The notes: generated by a model not told the origin, from the letters alone. A stretch of 24,849 bases of DNA from Candidatus Neomicrothrix sp. UBA2983 (GCA_002346745.1 DEAL01000031.1:1-24849); one strand, 5' to 3'; positions 1-7,241 are shown, counted from the first letter of the stretch. Numbers and translations are program-made.

Positions 1-351
1 GGCAGTGGTGGTGGCGTGCACAGCCGTGGTGGTCGGGCTTTCCGACACCCCCACGTCGGCAGTGGTGGTCGGCGTCGACGTCCGATCTGGGCGGACGGCC
101 GGGGGCAGCGTGGTCGGCGTCGGAGAGGTGTCGAGGGCGTCGGCCGCCATCTGCCGGGGACGGTCGAGGGAGAGGGAGCGGCTGAGGCGTCCCACCGGCT
201 CCGACCAGGCAGTCGCGATCGTTCGCCGCCAGCCCTCCGGCTGGGTGTCCGCCCACGTCTGCACGCTGTCGGGAGCAAGGAGGCTCCCCCCGAGGAGGAC
301 GATGAGGCTCACCGCCAGCATCCGGGCGGCCCGCCGTCGGGCTGCAGTCAT
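1..351 (-). CDS. Secreted Thr/Pro-rich protein, N-terminal part (runs off left edge)
   Basis: An open minus-strand frame starts at ATG 351 and continues past base 1, giving 117 visible residues. The N-terminus (MTAARRRAARMLAVSLIVLLGGSLLA begins with a basic cluster, then a hydrophobic stretch) is a typical Sec signal peptide or membrane anchor at about residues 1-26. A short segment with W, R and L residues follows, then a low-complexity Thr/Pro/Ser linker (PTPTT, TPTTTA, SPTTTA) from about residue 79. A TACGCT hexamer at 366-361 lies 9 nt before the ATG, and no clear Shine-Dalgarno is present, so the message may be leaderless or nearly so. The catalytic or binding domain would lie beyond the edge. 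The family is not identifiable; an exported SGNH-type hydrolase is one possibility, but nothing visible proves it. Confidence 0.65.
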   Translation of the reverse strand, partial: MTAARRRAARMLAVSLIVLLGGSLLAPDSVQTWADTQPEGWRRTIATAWSEPVGRLSRSLSLDRPRQMAADALDTSPTPTTLPPAVRPDRTSTPTTTADVGVSESPTTTAVHATTTA

Positions 352-360
352 GGGATGGCG

Positions 361-366
361 AGCGTA
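361..366 (-). promoter_or_regulatory. Putative -10 of the left-edge secreted-protein gene
   Basis: The minus strand reads TACGCT, 9 nt before ATG 351. It fits the TAnnnT pattern seen before other starts in this window. No -35 is obvious. Confidence 0.35.
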
Positions 367-514
367 CCGCCGTCGCCCCCGTCGGGACCGACCACCCACA
401 GTAGTGGTTTGGCCACTGATTAGAGAATGGTCCCGCATCGCCGCGCCGACACGCTAAACCTTGTACCTGACAGATCTGCCGTTCGGTCATTGGAGACCGA
501 TCGACAGCTGCCAA

Positions 515-520
515 TACAAT
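515..520 (+). promoter_or_regulatory. Putative -10 (TACAAT) of the small membrane protein gene
   Basis: TACAAT matches five of six bases of the sigma-70 type -10 consensus, the best match noticed in the window. A possible -35 TTGGAG lies at 490-495 (19-bp spacer). The surrounding 90 bases are clearly less GC-rich than the rest. Transcription would start near 527, giving a very short leader before ATG 540. Confidence 0.45.
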
Positions 521-539
521 ACAAAGGGGATACAACCCA

Positions 540-863
540 ATGATGTCAACCATTTTGACCCTCATAGTGATGGGCATGGTCTTCCAGGGCGTAATGGCCG
601 TGGTCGACTCGGTGCTCGACACCGTGGGCGTGAACGGAATGCTGCGAGGTCTCCCGATCGTGGGCGCGAACCTCACCCTGATCTGGGCTTACCTGTTTGT
701 CGTGATCAGCGATATCGGTGGCTGGGGCTACGGCGCCACCACCGAGGTCCTCGGCATGGGCGAGTTCGGCTCGGACGTGGGATCCGCCATCGCGATTCTG
801 GCGTTCATCCCGGTCAAGGACGCTGCTATCAGCGCCCTCGGCAAGGGCGTCGCTCGCGGTTGA
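540..863 (+). CDS. Small hydrophobic membrane protein, family unknown
   Basis: This 107-residue protein is almost entirely hydrophobic. Likely membrane segments lie at about residues 4-24, 38-60 and 80-97, with short Gly-rich turns (GGWGYGATTEV) between them. It has no Cys, no charged catalytic cluster and no recognisable motif. ATG ATG occurs at 540-545; AAGGGG at 524-529 is a well-placed ribosome site for ATG 540. The gene stands alone: a near-consensus -10 lies just upstream and a strong hairpin follows the stop by 13 bases. That arrangement suggests independent and perhaps high expression (inference). It could be a holin-like or membrane-stress peptide, but the sequence gives no proof, so no function is assigned. 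Confidence 0.7.
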   Translation: MMSTILTLIVMGMVFQGVMAVVDSVLDTVGVNGMLRGLPIVGANLTLIWAYLFVVISDIGGWGYGATTEVLGMGEFGSDVGSAIAILAFIPVKDAAISALGKGVARG

Positions 864-876
864 TCGAGTAGCTGGC

Positions 877-908
877 AACCCCCCGTCGCCTCCGGGCGGC
901 GGGGGGTT
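877..908 (+). terminator. Strong intrinsic-type hairpin between convergent genes
   Basis: A 14-bp stem (AACCCCCCGTCGCC pairing with GGCGGCGGGGGGTT, one G-T wobble) closes a 4-nt loop. A weak T-rich stretch (TTTT at 914-917) follows on the plus strand. It ends the unit at 540-863 and lies just beyond the stop of the convergent thioesterase gene, so it may act in both directions. Confidence 0.8.
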
Positions 909-922
909 CTGCCGTTTTGGGG

Positions 923-1579
923 TCAGGCGCCCGTCGGTGGGACCTCGAGGAGGTCCACGCGAACGAACAGGCCCGTTGCCCGTGCCGTGCACTCACCGGC
1001 GACGTGGACCTCCGCCCAGGCGCTGACCTTGCGGCCATCGACCGCCCCGATGCCGCCACGCCAGGTCGTCGGCACCCCGATGGGCGTGGGACGCAGGTAG
1101 CGCACCTCGAGGGTGCCCGTCATGGCTCCACACTCGTTGGCCACGAGGGCCGACCCCATGATGTCGTCGAACAGCAGGGCGATCACGCCGCCGTGCACGA
1201 TGTTCGGCGGACCGGCGTGGGGTGCACCCAACGTGCTGGTGGCGAGGACCTCGACATGGGGGTCACCTGCTACGACCTCGACCTCGATCTCGGGAGCCAC
1301 CGGGTTGAGATGGCCGACCGCCGGGCTGTAGGAGAAGAACGCCGAGGGGCCGAGGTCCCGGAGTTGGAGGGGGTTGAGGTTCCCCCGCAGGGAACCCTGG
1401 GAGACGGGACCGGCGTGAACGTATGGCTCCAACGAGTCAGCCACCTCCCCGATACTCGCTGCGGCGCCTGTGGCGACCGCGACGTCGGCATCCAGGGTCC
1501 GCACGGCCCGGATCAGGCGTCGGGTCTCGGCCACGAGGGCCGCCAGTCCTTCTCCCGCCCCGGGCTGCTCCTCCTCCAC
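923..1579 (-). CDS. PaaI-like hotdog-fold thioesterase
   Basis: The 218-residue product would hydrolyse an acyl-CoA thioester in the cytoplasm. The hotdog core is visible at about residues 85-210. NIVHGGVIALLFDDIMG at 127-143 is the classic PaaI/4HBT helix with the HGG turn and the Asp that usually activates water. YLRPTP (161-166) and the late beta strands follow. The first ~70 residues are a less conserved helical region. The frame stays open far upstream, so the start needed a choice: GTG 1579 lies 8 nt after a TAAGAT hexamer at 1593-1588, and the domain fits this start. It diverges from the SDR gene. Its substrate is unknown; the acyl-CoA genes nearby suggest CoA ester turnover. Confidence 0.8.
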   Translation of the reverse strand: MEEEQPGAGEGLAALVAETRRLIRAVRTLDADVAVATGAAASIGEVADSLEPYVHAGPVSQGSLRGNLNPLQLRDLGPSAFFSYSPAVGHLNPVAPEIEVEVVAGDPHVEVLATSTLGAPHAGPPNIVHGGVIALLFDDIMGSALVANECGAMTGTLEVRYLRPTPIGVPTTWRGGIGAVDGRKVSAWAEVHVAGECTARATGLFVRVDLLEVPPTGA

Positions 1580-1587
1580 GGCGTCGC

Positions 1588-1593
1588 ATCTTA
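1588..1593 (-). promoter_or_regulatory. Putative -10 for leaderless thioesterase mRNA
   Basis: The minus strand reads TAAGAT, followed by 8 nt and GTG 1579. No Shine-Dalgarno is present. Confidence 0.45.
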
Positions 1594-1702
1594 GGGGCGT
1601 CGTCCCGGCGGCCCCAAGCCGCCATCCGGCGGAGGACTGCCGCAGGACCGGGGGTTGATACGTTCGCCCGACGGAGCCACGGCGGCCCGGAAGGAGGAGA
1701 CG

Positions 1703-2443
1703 ATGGAACGATTCGACGGGCGCGTGGTCGCGCTCACCGGCGCCGCCTCGGGCGTGGGGCGGGCCACGGCGATCCGGCTTGCCGGCGAGGGAGCCCGGGT
1801 CGCCGGCCTCGACATCGACGAGCCGGGACTGGCCGAGACCGCAGAGTTGGCTGGCGGCATGGCCACGATCCGCTGCGACGTGGCCCGGCGCGACGACTGC
1901 CATGCCGCTATCGAGCAGGTCATCGCCGACCACGGCCGGCTCGACGTCTTCGGCAACATCGCCGGCATCGCCCGCAGCCACCACGTCCCGGACGTGACCG
2001 AACAGGACTGGGACCGGATGGTCGCCGTCAACCTCTCCGGCGTCTTCTGGTGCGCCCAGGCCGCGATCCCGCACCTCTTGGCCACCGAGGGGGTGCTGAT
2101 CAACATCGCCTCGAACGCCGGCCTGATCGGGCAGGCCTACACGGTGCCCTACTGCGCCACCAAGGGCGCCGTGGTCAACATGACCCGGGCACTGGCCATG
2201 GAGTACGCCAAGACGGGCCTGCGGGTGAACGCCATCGCCCCCGGAGGCGTCCAGACGCCGCTGGTGGCCAACTACCAGATGCCCGATGACGTGGACTACA
2301 CGCTGATGGCCGGCTACATGGGCTTCCGGACGATGTCTCAGCCGGAGGACATCGCCGCCGCCTTCGCCTTCCTGGCCTCCGACGAGGCCCGCCAGGTACA
2401 CGGAGCCGTCCTCTCGGTGGACGCAGGCCTGACGGCCGGCTGA
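1703..2443 (+). CDS. Short-chain dehydrogenase/reductase (SDR)
   Basis: A classical SDR of 246 residues, the usual family length. The nucleotide site TGAASGVG is at 12-19. D37 at the end of the second strand predicts NAD(H) rather than NADP(H). N110, S137, Y150 and K154 form the catalytic tetrad (IAS and YCATK contexts), and APGGVQTPL and the C-terminal VDAGLTAG are standard SDR landmarks. The NNAG motif is changed to NIAG (85-88), a common variant. ATG 1703 is preferred over an in-frame start at 1655 because AAGGAGG at 1691-1697 is an excellent ribosome site and the domain begins directly after it. It is divergent from the thioesterase. The substrate cannot be read from sequence; a hydroxyacyl-CoA or steroid alcohol is plausible from context. 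Confidence 0.92.
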   Translation: MERFDGRVVALTGAASGVGRATAIRLAGEGARVAGLDIDEPGLAETAELAGGMATIRCDVARRDDCHAAIEQVIADHGRLDVFGNIAGIARSHHVPDVTEQDWDRMVAVNLSGVFWCAQAAIPHLLATEGVLINIASNAGLIGQAYTVPYCATKGAVVNMTRALAMEYAKTGLRVNAIAPGGVQTPLVANYQMPDDVDYTLMAGYMGFRTMSQPEDIAAAFAFLASDEARQVHGAVLSVDAGLTAG

Positions 2444-2471
2444 GGCTCGTCCCGACCACCGCCCCGGGTCC

Positions 2472-2483
2472 GGCCGGTACGGT
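2472..2483 (+). promoter_or_regulatory. GGCCGGTACGGT promoter element (-10 TACGGT)
   Basis: TACGGT at 2478-2483 is followed by 7 nt and GTG 2491. The same 12-mer, with the same 7-nt spacing to a GTG, occurs at 7840-7851 upstream of the first acyl-CoA dehydrogenase. This supports a leaderless start. Confidence 0.5.
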
Positions 2484-2490
2484 GCCCGAT

Positions 2491-3126
2491 GTGGACCATC
2501 CCTATGTGCTCGGCGTCGACCTGGACGGGGTCTGCGGCGACTACACGACTGCGTTTCGGACCGTCGCCGCCACCGAACTCGGCGTTGACGAGGAGCGTCT
2601 CCCCCTTGAGCGTTCCTGGGACTTCCGCGAGTGGGGCCTGACCCCGGAGGAGTACGAGCGCATCCACCTCCTGGCCGTGGCCGAACACCGCATCCTGCGC
2701 ACCATGCCGGTCATCGACGGCGCGGCCGAGGCCCTGTGGCGCCTCTCGGACGCCGGCGTGTGGATCCGCATCATCACGCACCGGCTGTACGTCAACTGGA
2801 GTCACGCCATCGCGATCGCCGACACCGTCGAGTGGCTGGACCAGCACCGGATCCCGTACCGGGACATCTGCTTCCTCGGTGCCAAGCCCGAGGTCGAGGC
2901 GGACCTCTACCTCGACGACGGACCGCACAACGTCGTGGCCCTGCGTGCCACCGGCAACCGGGTGGTCGTCTTCGAAGCCCCCTACAACCGCCACCTGCCG
3001 GGGCCCCGGGCGCTCGACTGGCCCGAGTGCGAGCACCTGATCCTGGTCGACGCCGCCGAGCAGGGCTTCAGCCTCCAGACACAGTTGCCCGGGCTCGAAC
3101 CCGGCACGAACCGGCTACGCAACTGA
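2491..3126 (+). CDS. HAD-superfamily 5'-nucleotidase (NT5C-like)
   Basis: A haloacid dehalogenase-type phosphatase of 211 residues. Motif I is GVDLDGVCGD, with the nucleophile Asp and the acid/base Asp two residues later (about residues 10 and 12). Motif II is the Thr of RIITHR (~96). Motif III is the Lys of LGAKPE (~132). Motif IV is YLDDGPHN (Asp ~142-143). The cap between motifs I and II, with WDFREWGL, resembles 5'(3')-deoxyribonucleotidases, so nucleotide monophosphate dephosphorylation is the best guess. GTG 2482 is also in frame, but it overlaps the TACGGT element, so GTG 2491 is chosen. The gene is monocistronic and converges on the crotonase operon with a 29-nt gap. Confidence 0.8.
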   Translation: MDHPYVLGVDLDGVCGDYTTAFRTVAATELGVDEERLPLERSWDFREWGLTPEEYERIHLLAVAEHRILRTMPVIDGAAEALWRLSDAGVWIRIITHRLYVNWSHAIAIADTVEWLDQHRIPYRDICFLGAKPEVEADLYLDDGPHNVVALRATGNRVVVFEAPYNRHLPGPRALDWPECEHLILVDAAEQGFSLQTQLPGLEPGTNRLRN

Positions 3127-3155
3127 GGCGTTGCCGCCCGCAGTCGCCGGGTGGC

Positions 3156-3956
3156 TCAGTGGCGTCCGAAGTCCGGGGTGCGTTTTTCGGCAAAGGCACG
3201 CGGGCCCTCCTTGGCGTCCGCCGACCCGAAGACGGCCATGCCGTACTCCTGTTCGTGGGCGAACGCCTCGGCCTCGGTCATTCCGGACGTCTCCCGGAGC
3301 GTCCGCAGGACCGCCTCGACGGCCAGCGGGCCGTTGGCCGCGATGGTGTCGGCGATGCTCCGGGCGGCGGCCAGTGCCTCGCCGTCGGGGACCACCCGGC
3401 CGATGAGCCCCAACTGCTTGGCCTCCGGTGCGGGGACGTGGCGGCCCGTCAGGAGGATGTCGGCCGCCTCGGTGAACGGGATCTGACGGGCCAGGCGAAC
3501 CGCCGAGCCACCACCCGGATAGAGGGACCACCGGACCTCCGAGACCCCGAAGACGGCACCCTCGCCCGCCACCCGGATGTCGGTGCCCTGGAGGATCTCC
3601 GTTCCGCCGGCGATGGCGGTTCCCTCGACCGCCGCGATCACGGGAACGCGCGGGTGACGGGTCTTGAGCAGGCCGTCGTAGATGAAGCCACTCCCCTCCC
3701 GCTCCATCCGGCCCTGCACGTCGTAGTCGTCGCCGTCGTCGGCGTCGCCGGCCATGGCACGCAGGTCCATACCTGCGGAGAAGTGGCCACCGGCGCCGGT
3801 CAGGATGATCGCCCGGATGTCAAGGTCCCCGTCGACCAGGTCCCAGGCGTCGGCCAACCGGGCGAACATGGCCAACGTCATGGCGTTGCGGCGTTGGGGG
3901 CGATTGAGGGTCACGGTCAGGACATGCCCATCCTTCTCCACGAGACAGTCGCTCAC
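3156..3956 (-). CDS. Enoyl-CoA hydratase/isomerase family protein (crotonase)
   Basis: A 266-residue crotonase. The oxyanion-hole segments are FSAGMDL (59-65) and EGTAIAGGTE (111-120). The first catalytic Glu position is kept (FGVSEVRW, E140). At the place of the second catalytic Glu of classical hydratases there is Asp (D166 in FTEAADILLTG), so simple hydration may not be its only reaction. An acidic insert DADDGDDYD (71-79) is unusual for the family. The ATG overlaps the stop of the upstream nucleotidyltransferase by four bases (ATGA), so the two are probably translationally coupled. It is the last gene of the operon that begins at 7226. Expected role: one hydration, isomerisation or hydrolysis step on a CoA ester in the cytoplasm. 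Confidence 0.9.
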   Translation of the reverse strand: MSDCLVEKDGHVLTVTLNRPQRRNAMTLAMFARLADAWDLVDGDLDIRAIILTGAGGHFSAGMDLRAMAGDADDGDDYDVQGRMEREGSGFIYDGLLKTRHPRVPVIAAVEGTAIAGGTEILQGTDIRVAGEGAVFGVSEVRWSLYPGGGSAVRLARQIPFTEAADILLTGRHVPAPEAKQLGLIGRVVPDGEALAAARSIADTIAANGPLAVEAVLRTLRETSGMTEAEAFAHEQEYGMAVFGSADAKEGPRAFAEKRTPDFGRH

Positions 3957-4801
3957 CGTCCACCACCTCCGCAGGCCAGCGCCTCCCTTGCCACTTCGAG
4001 GTCATCGGGGCTGGTGACCCCGATCCAGGGTTCGTCGGTCCGGACCACGTCGATCCGCAGGAGCCCCTCGGCACGCTGCTCGTCGAGGGCCTCGGGCAAG
4101 AGGAACTCCGAGGACGGATCATCGGCGCTTCGGACGTGAAAGGCTGCCCACTGGCCGGCCAGGCGGGCGACTGCCGCCGCCGGCAGCCCCCACAGGTTCA
4201 TCGACACGGGGGTGTCCGCCGGGAGCTCGCCGGACGGGTCATCGGCCACGATGCGTCCGTCCTCGGCCCGGATGCCGTGCGTCTCCACCAGTCGTGCCAA
4301 TTCGCCCTCCACGACGTGACACACGCCCCGTGAGACGCCGCCGGCGCTCGAAAGCGTCCGTCCCAGTTCGAAGGCGAGGAGCACGGCGCTGTCGGCGCCG
4401 ACCTCCCGGAGTGCCGCCACGGTGCGTTGCACGCCGGTCGGACCGTAGTGGTCGTCGGCGTTGAGCACGACCACGGCGCCGGGGCAGGCGGCGGCGGCGC
4501 TGAGGACGGCATGTCCGGTGCCCCACGGCTTGCGCCGGGAGGGGCCGAAGGCGTCCTGGTGGACGATCTCCAGCGGCAGGTCGGGGCCGTGCTGCTGCTC
4601 GAGGTGGGTGCGCAGCACGGCGTCGAGGTCCGAACGAGTGACGACCACCACCTTCCCGACGCCGGCCTCGAGTCCGCCGTGGACGGCGTAGTCGAGGAAG
4701 GCCTCGCCGTTCGGGCCGACCGGCACCAGCTGCTTGTCGCCCCCGAACCGGGAGCCCAGTCCCCCGGCCATCACGAGGAGTGTGATGTCGGCCGGGTTCA
4801 C
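3953..4801 (-). CDS. Sugar-nucleotide-type nucleotidyltransferase (NTP_transferase fold)
   Basis: This 282-residue protein starts with the Rossmann-like signature MAGGLGSRFGGDKQ (11-24), which binds the NTP phosphates, with K23 as the expected activating Lys. KPWGTGHAVL (91-100) contacts the base. NADDHYG (114-120) carries the metal-binding Asp pair. These are hallmarks of pfam00483-like enzymes that join a sugar or alcohol phosphate to a nucleoside. GTG 4801 overlaps the TGA of the upstream crotonase (GTGA), and its stop overlaps the ATG of the downstream crotonase, so it is locked inside a CoA-ester operon. That context is odd for a nucleotidyltransferase. The substrate is unknown. Confidence 0.85.
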   Translation of the reverse strand: MNPADITLLVMAGGLGSRFGGDKQLVPVGPNGEAFLDYAVHGGLEAGVGKVVVVTRSDLDAVLRTHLEQQHGPDLPLEIVHQDAFGPSRRKPWGTGHAVLSAAAACPGAVVVLNADDHYGPTGVQRTVAALREVGADSAVLLAFELGRTLSSAGGVSRGVCHVVEGELARLVETHGIRAEDGRIVADDPSGELPADTPVSMNLWGLPAAAVARLAGQWAAFHVRSADDPSSEFLLPEALDEQRAEGLLRIDVVRTDEPWIGVTSPDDLEVAREALACGGGGR

Positions 4802-5562
4802 GCCCCTTGGCCCTCGTCGCCCCGTTCGCCCCGCAGGAAGGCATCCCGCGCGGCATCGCCCACGCCGAGGAGGTTGAGTTCGTAGGTGAAGCCCTGTTCG
4901 AAGCGATAGCTGCGGTTGACGTCGACCGGGTCGATTCCATTCATGCTGGCCTTGGCCGCCCGGATGGTGGCGCCGTCCTTGCCGGCGATGGCTGCTGCCA
5001 CCTCGCCAGCCCTGGCACGCAGGTCGGAGGCGGGCACCACGTCGAGGACGGAGCCGTATCCGTGGAGCTCGGCGGCGGAGATGGTCTCGCAGCTGTAGAG
5101 CATCCAGCGTGCCCGCTGGACGGGCACGAGGCGCAGGAGATGGGTGGCCGCACCGAGGGCACCGTTGTCGACCTCGGGCAGGCCGAACACGGCGTCGTCG
5201 GACGCCACCACGACATCGGCGTTGCCGGCCAGGCCGACTCCCGACCCGAGGCAGTAACCGTTGACGGCGGCAACCACGGGCACCGCGCACTCGTAGACCG
5301 CCCGGAAGGCCTCGTAGCACGAGCGGTTTGCCTCGAGGATCCCCTGGTGGTCGTCGAGTGCCTGTATCTCCTTGATGTCCACCCCGGCGCAGAAGCCGCT
5401 CCCCTCGGCGCAGAGCAGCACGACCCGCACCTCGGGGTTCCGCCGGTAGCCGTCGAGTCGGTCGGCCAGTTCGTAGGCATCGGCGATGTCGAGGGCGTTC
5501 ACCGGCGGCTTCGCCATCACGAGCGTGGCGACGCCCTCGTCGATCGTCTCCGTGATGGGCAC
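4798..5562 (-). CDS. echA20: EchA20-like crotonase (steroid ring-opening CoA hydrolase homologue)
   Basis: A 254-residue crotonase closely resembling mycobacterial EchA20. That enzyme opens the last ring of the HIEC-CoA intermediate during steroid C/D-ring breakdown. Shared blocks recalled from EchA20 are GVDIKE (60-65), ANRSCYEAFRAVYECAVPV (78-96), FGLPEVDNGALGAATHL (126-142), and the C-terminal YRFEQGFTYELNLLGVGDAARDAF pattern (positions ~220-243). E130 lies at the first catalytic Glu position. The gene follows the thiolase gene by 9 nt and overlaps the nucleotidyltransferase start. Assignment to the EchA20 group rests on remembered sequence, not a search. If correct, it is the strongest marker for steroid catabolism here. 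Confidence 0.8.
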   Translation of the reverse strand: MPITETIDEGVATLVMAKPPVNALDIADAYELADRLDGYRRNPEVRVVLLCAEGSGFCAGVDIKEIQALDDHQGILEANRSCYEAFRAVYECAVPVVAAVNGYCLGSGVGLAGNADVVVASDDAVFGLPEVDNGALGAATHLLRLVPVQRARWMLYSCETISAAELHGYGSVLDVVPASDLRARAGEVAAAIAGKDGATIRAAKASMNGIDPVDVNRSYRFEQGFTYELNLLGVGDAARDAFLRGERGDEGQGA

Positions 5563-5571
5563 AGGGCGACC

Positions 5572-6759
5572 CTAGCGCCGCAACAGGACCGACGAGCCGT
5601 GCCCGAAGAGCCCCTGGTTGGCGGTGACGCCCACCCGGGCGCCGTCGACCTGACGCTCCCCGGCCCGGCCGGACAGCTGCCAGGCCAGTTCGCAGATCTG
5701 GGCGATGGCCTGGGCGGGAACGGCCTCGCCGAAGGCGCCGAGACCGCCACTGGGGTTGACGGGGATGCGGCCACCGATGCTGGTGGCGCCGGACCGCAGC
5801 AGTGACTCGGCCTCGCCGACCTCGCAGAGCCCGAGCTGCTCGTACCAGTCCAGCTCCAGCGCCGAGGAGAGGTCGTAGACCTCGGCCACGTCGACGTCCT
5901 CGGGCCCGATGCCCGCCTCCTCGTAGACGCGGGCCCCGATCGACTCCTTGAAGGTGAGGTCGGGCGGATCCACGGTCGCGGCCGAGTCGGTGGCCAGGTA
6001 GGGCAGGTCGATCACGGTATCGGGGTAGGTCGGCGTGACCAGTGAGATGCCGGCGACCCGCACCGGGTCCTCGATCCCCATTCGGCGGGCGTACTCCATC
6101 GAGGCGACCACCACGGCGGCACCGCCGTCGCTGGTGGCGCAGATCTCGAGCAGCCGGAGCGGGTCGGACACCACGGGCGAGTTGGCGACGTCCTCGACGC
6201 TGAACTCCTTGGGGTACCGGGCGTTCGGGTTGTGGACGCCGTGGCGCGAGTTCTTGGCCTTGACGGCGGCAAAGTCGTCGGGCGTCGCACCATGGAGGGC
6301 CATGCGACGCCGGGCATGGAGGGCGAAGTAGACGGGGTTGGTGGCCCCGACCAGGTGGAAGCGCAGCCAGTCGGTGTCGTCGGGCCGCCGGCCCTCGTTG
6401 GGGGCGAGAAACCCCTTCGGGGTGGTGTCGGCACCGACCACCAGGGCCACCTCGCAGGCGCCGGAGAGGATCTGCCCACGTGCCACCGACAGGGCCGTGG
6501 CCCCGGAGGCACAGGCGGCGTAGGAACTGGCCACCTGGGCACCGGTGAAGCCCAGCGCCCGGGCGAAGGTGCTGCCGGCCACGTAGCCGGGGTAGCCGCA
6601 GCGGACCGTGATGGCCCCGGAGACGAAACCCACGTCGCGCCAGTCGACACCCGCGTCGTCGAGGGCCTCCCGGGCCGCGTGCACGCCGTAGTCGACGAAG
6701 TTGCGCCCCCACTTGCCCCAGGGGTGCATTCCGACGCCGAGGACTGCTATCTCCTCCAT
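5572..6759 (-). CDS. SCP2/lipid-transfer-type thiolase or aldolase
   Basis: A 395-residue thiolase-fold enzyme of the Ltp/SCP-x group. The nucleophile Cys is C83 in YAACASGATAL. NPSGGLGAFGEAVPAQA (335-351) and NQGLFGHGSS (381-390) are the usual C-terminal active-site loops. In SCP2 thiolases the third loop carries a His (HDCF); here the equivalent is VYDLSSALE, with Tyr at 295. Ltp2-type retro-aldolases use Tyr instead of His, although they normally pair it with other changes. The start ATG shares its first base with the TGA of the DUF35 gene (TGATG), and pairing with a DUF35 partner is typical of Ltp aldolases and thiolases. Expected role: carbon-carbon cleavage of a beta-keto or beta-hydroxyacyl-CoA. 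Confidence 0.88.
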   Translation of the reverse strand: MEEIAVLGVGMHPWGKWGRNFVDYGVHAAREALDDAGVDWRDVGFVSGAITVRCGYPGYVAGSTFARALGFTGAQVASSYAACASGATALSVARGQILSGACEVALVVGADTTPKGFLAPNEGRRPDDTDWLRFHLVGATNPVYFALHARRRMALHGATPDDFAAVKAKNSRHGVHNPNARYPKEFSVEDVANSPVVSDPLRLLEICATSDGGAAVVVASMEYARRMGIEDPVRVAGISLVTPTYPDTVIDLPYLATDSAATVDPPDLTFKESIGARVYEEAGIGPEDVDVAEVYDLSSALELDWYEQLGLCEVGEAESLLRSGATSIGGRIPVNPSGGLGAFGEAVPAQAIAQICELAWQLSGRAGERQVDGARVGVTANQGLFGHGSSVLLRR

Positions 6760-7226
6760 CAGGTGCCTTCCCCGGCCTGGTCACCGGCCGCGACGGGCCG
6801 CCACTGCCAGGTCAGGTATTCGTGCTGATCGTCCTCGTAGAGGACGCCCAGGCAGAGCTCGACCCGCATTCCGACGGCTAGGTCGTCGGTTCCCCAGTCG
6901 GGGTGCACCTGACCCAGCACGACCATGCGCTCCTCGTCGAGTTCGACGGCGGCGATGGACACCGGCTCGTAGGGCTCGGTGATCACGAACGGCGGCGGCG
7001 GCGCATAGGCACTGTTCGTGAACGACCAGATGGTGCCGGTACGGCTGAGGAGCACCTCCTCGACGTCGCCGGCGGGGGCGGCCGGGTCGGCGCCGCCGAG
7101 GTCCCGGGGGAAGCAGTAGCCGCCGGTCCCGGCCAGGCGCCCGCCGATGAGGTGCGGGGGGTCGTCGGTGGTGAAGAGGCCCTCAACGGCCGGGACGCGC
7201 GTCTTCGTGGGAGCGGTGTCTGGCAT
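6759..7226 (-). CDS. DUF35 OB-fold protein without zinc-ribbon cysteines
   Basis: A 155-residue DUF35/OB-fold partner of the thiolase encoded next. The N-terminal motif VEGLFTTDDPPHLIG (14-28) and the OB part (GTIWSFTNSAYAPPPPF, about residues 64-80; SIAAVELDEERMVVLGQV) resemble the Rv3521-type proteins that accompany lipid-transfer thiolases. In most relatives the segment after LIG is a CxxC...CxxC zinc ribbon. Here only one Cys remains (C38 in GGYCFP), and the other positions are Leu, Thr and Gly, so zinc binding is very unlikely. It is the first gene of the operon. ATG 7226 lies 9 nt after a TAGACT hexamer. Expected role: structural or CoA-tail-binding subunit of the thiolase/aldolase complex. 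Confidence 0.82.
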   Translation of the reverse strand: MPDTAPTKTRVPAVEGLFTTDDPPHLIGGRLAGTGGYCFPRDLGGADPAAPAGDVEEVLLSRTGTIWSFTNSAYAPPPPFVITEPYEPVSIAAVELDEERMVVLGQVHPDWGTDDLAVGMRVELCLGVLYEDDQHEYLTWQWRPVAAGDQAGEGT

Positions 7227-7235
7227 CGCCCGTCG

Positions 7236-7241
7236 AGTCTA
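7236..7241 (-). promoter_or_regulatory. Putative -10 of the DUF35-thiolase-crotonase operon
   Basis: The minus strand reads TAGACT, 9 nt before ATG 7226. No clear -35 and only a weak GGGCG before the start. Confidence 0.4.

Noticed and set aside
1594..1658. Short inverted repeats (CCGCC/GGCGG) between the thioesterase and SDR genes
   Set aside because: Five-base stems are expected by chance in such GC-rich DNA.
1580..2401. Upstream extension of the thioesterase frame
   Set aside because: It overlaps the SDR gene antisense, has no domain, and a promoter-like TAAGAT lies just before GTG 1579.
3089..3104. T-arm-like sequence CCGGGCTCGAACCCGG, suggestive of a tRNA
   Set aside because: No acceptor stem, anticodon arm or D-arm can be built around it on either strand; it lies in the end of the nucleotidase gene.
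3148..3175. D-arm-like GGCTCAGTGG near the end of the crotonase gene
   Set aside because: No matching stem and no other tRNA arms; it is coding sequence for the crotonase C-terminus on the minus strand.
4802..6784. Minus-strand extension of the nucleotidyltransferase frame through the thiolase and crotonase genes
   Set aside because: Arg/Gly/Pro-rich out-of-frame translation; the real start is GTG 4801, overlapping the preceding stop.
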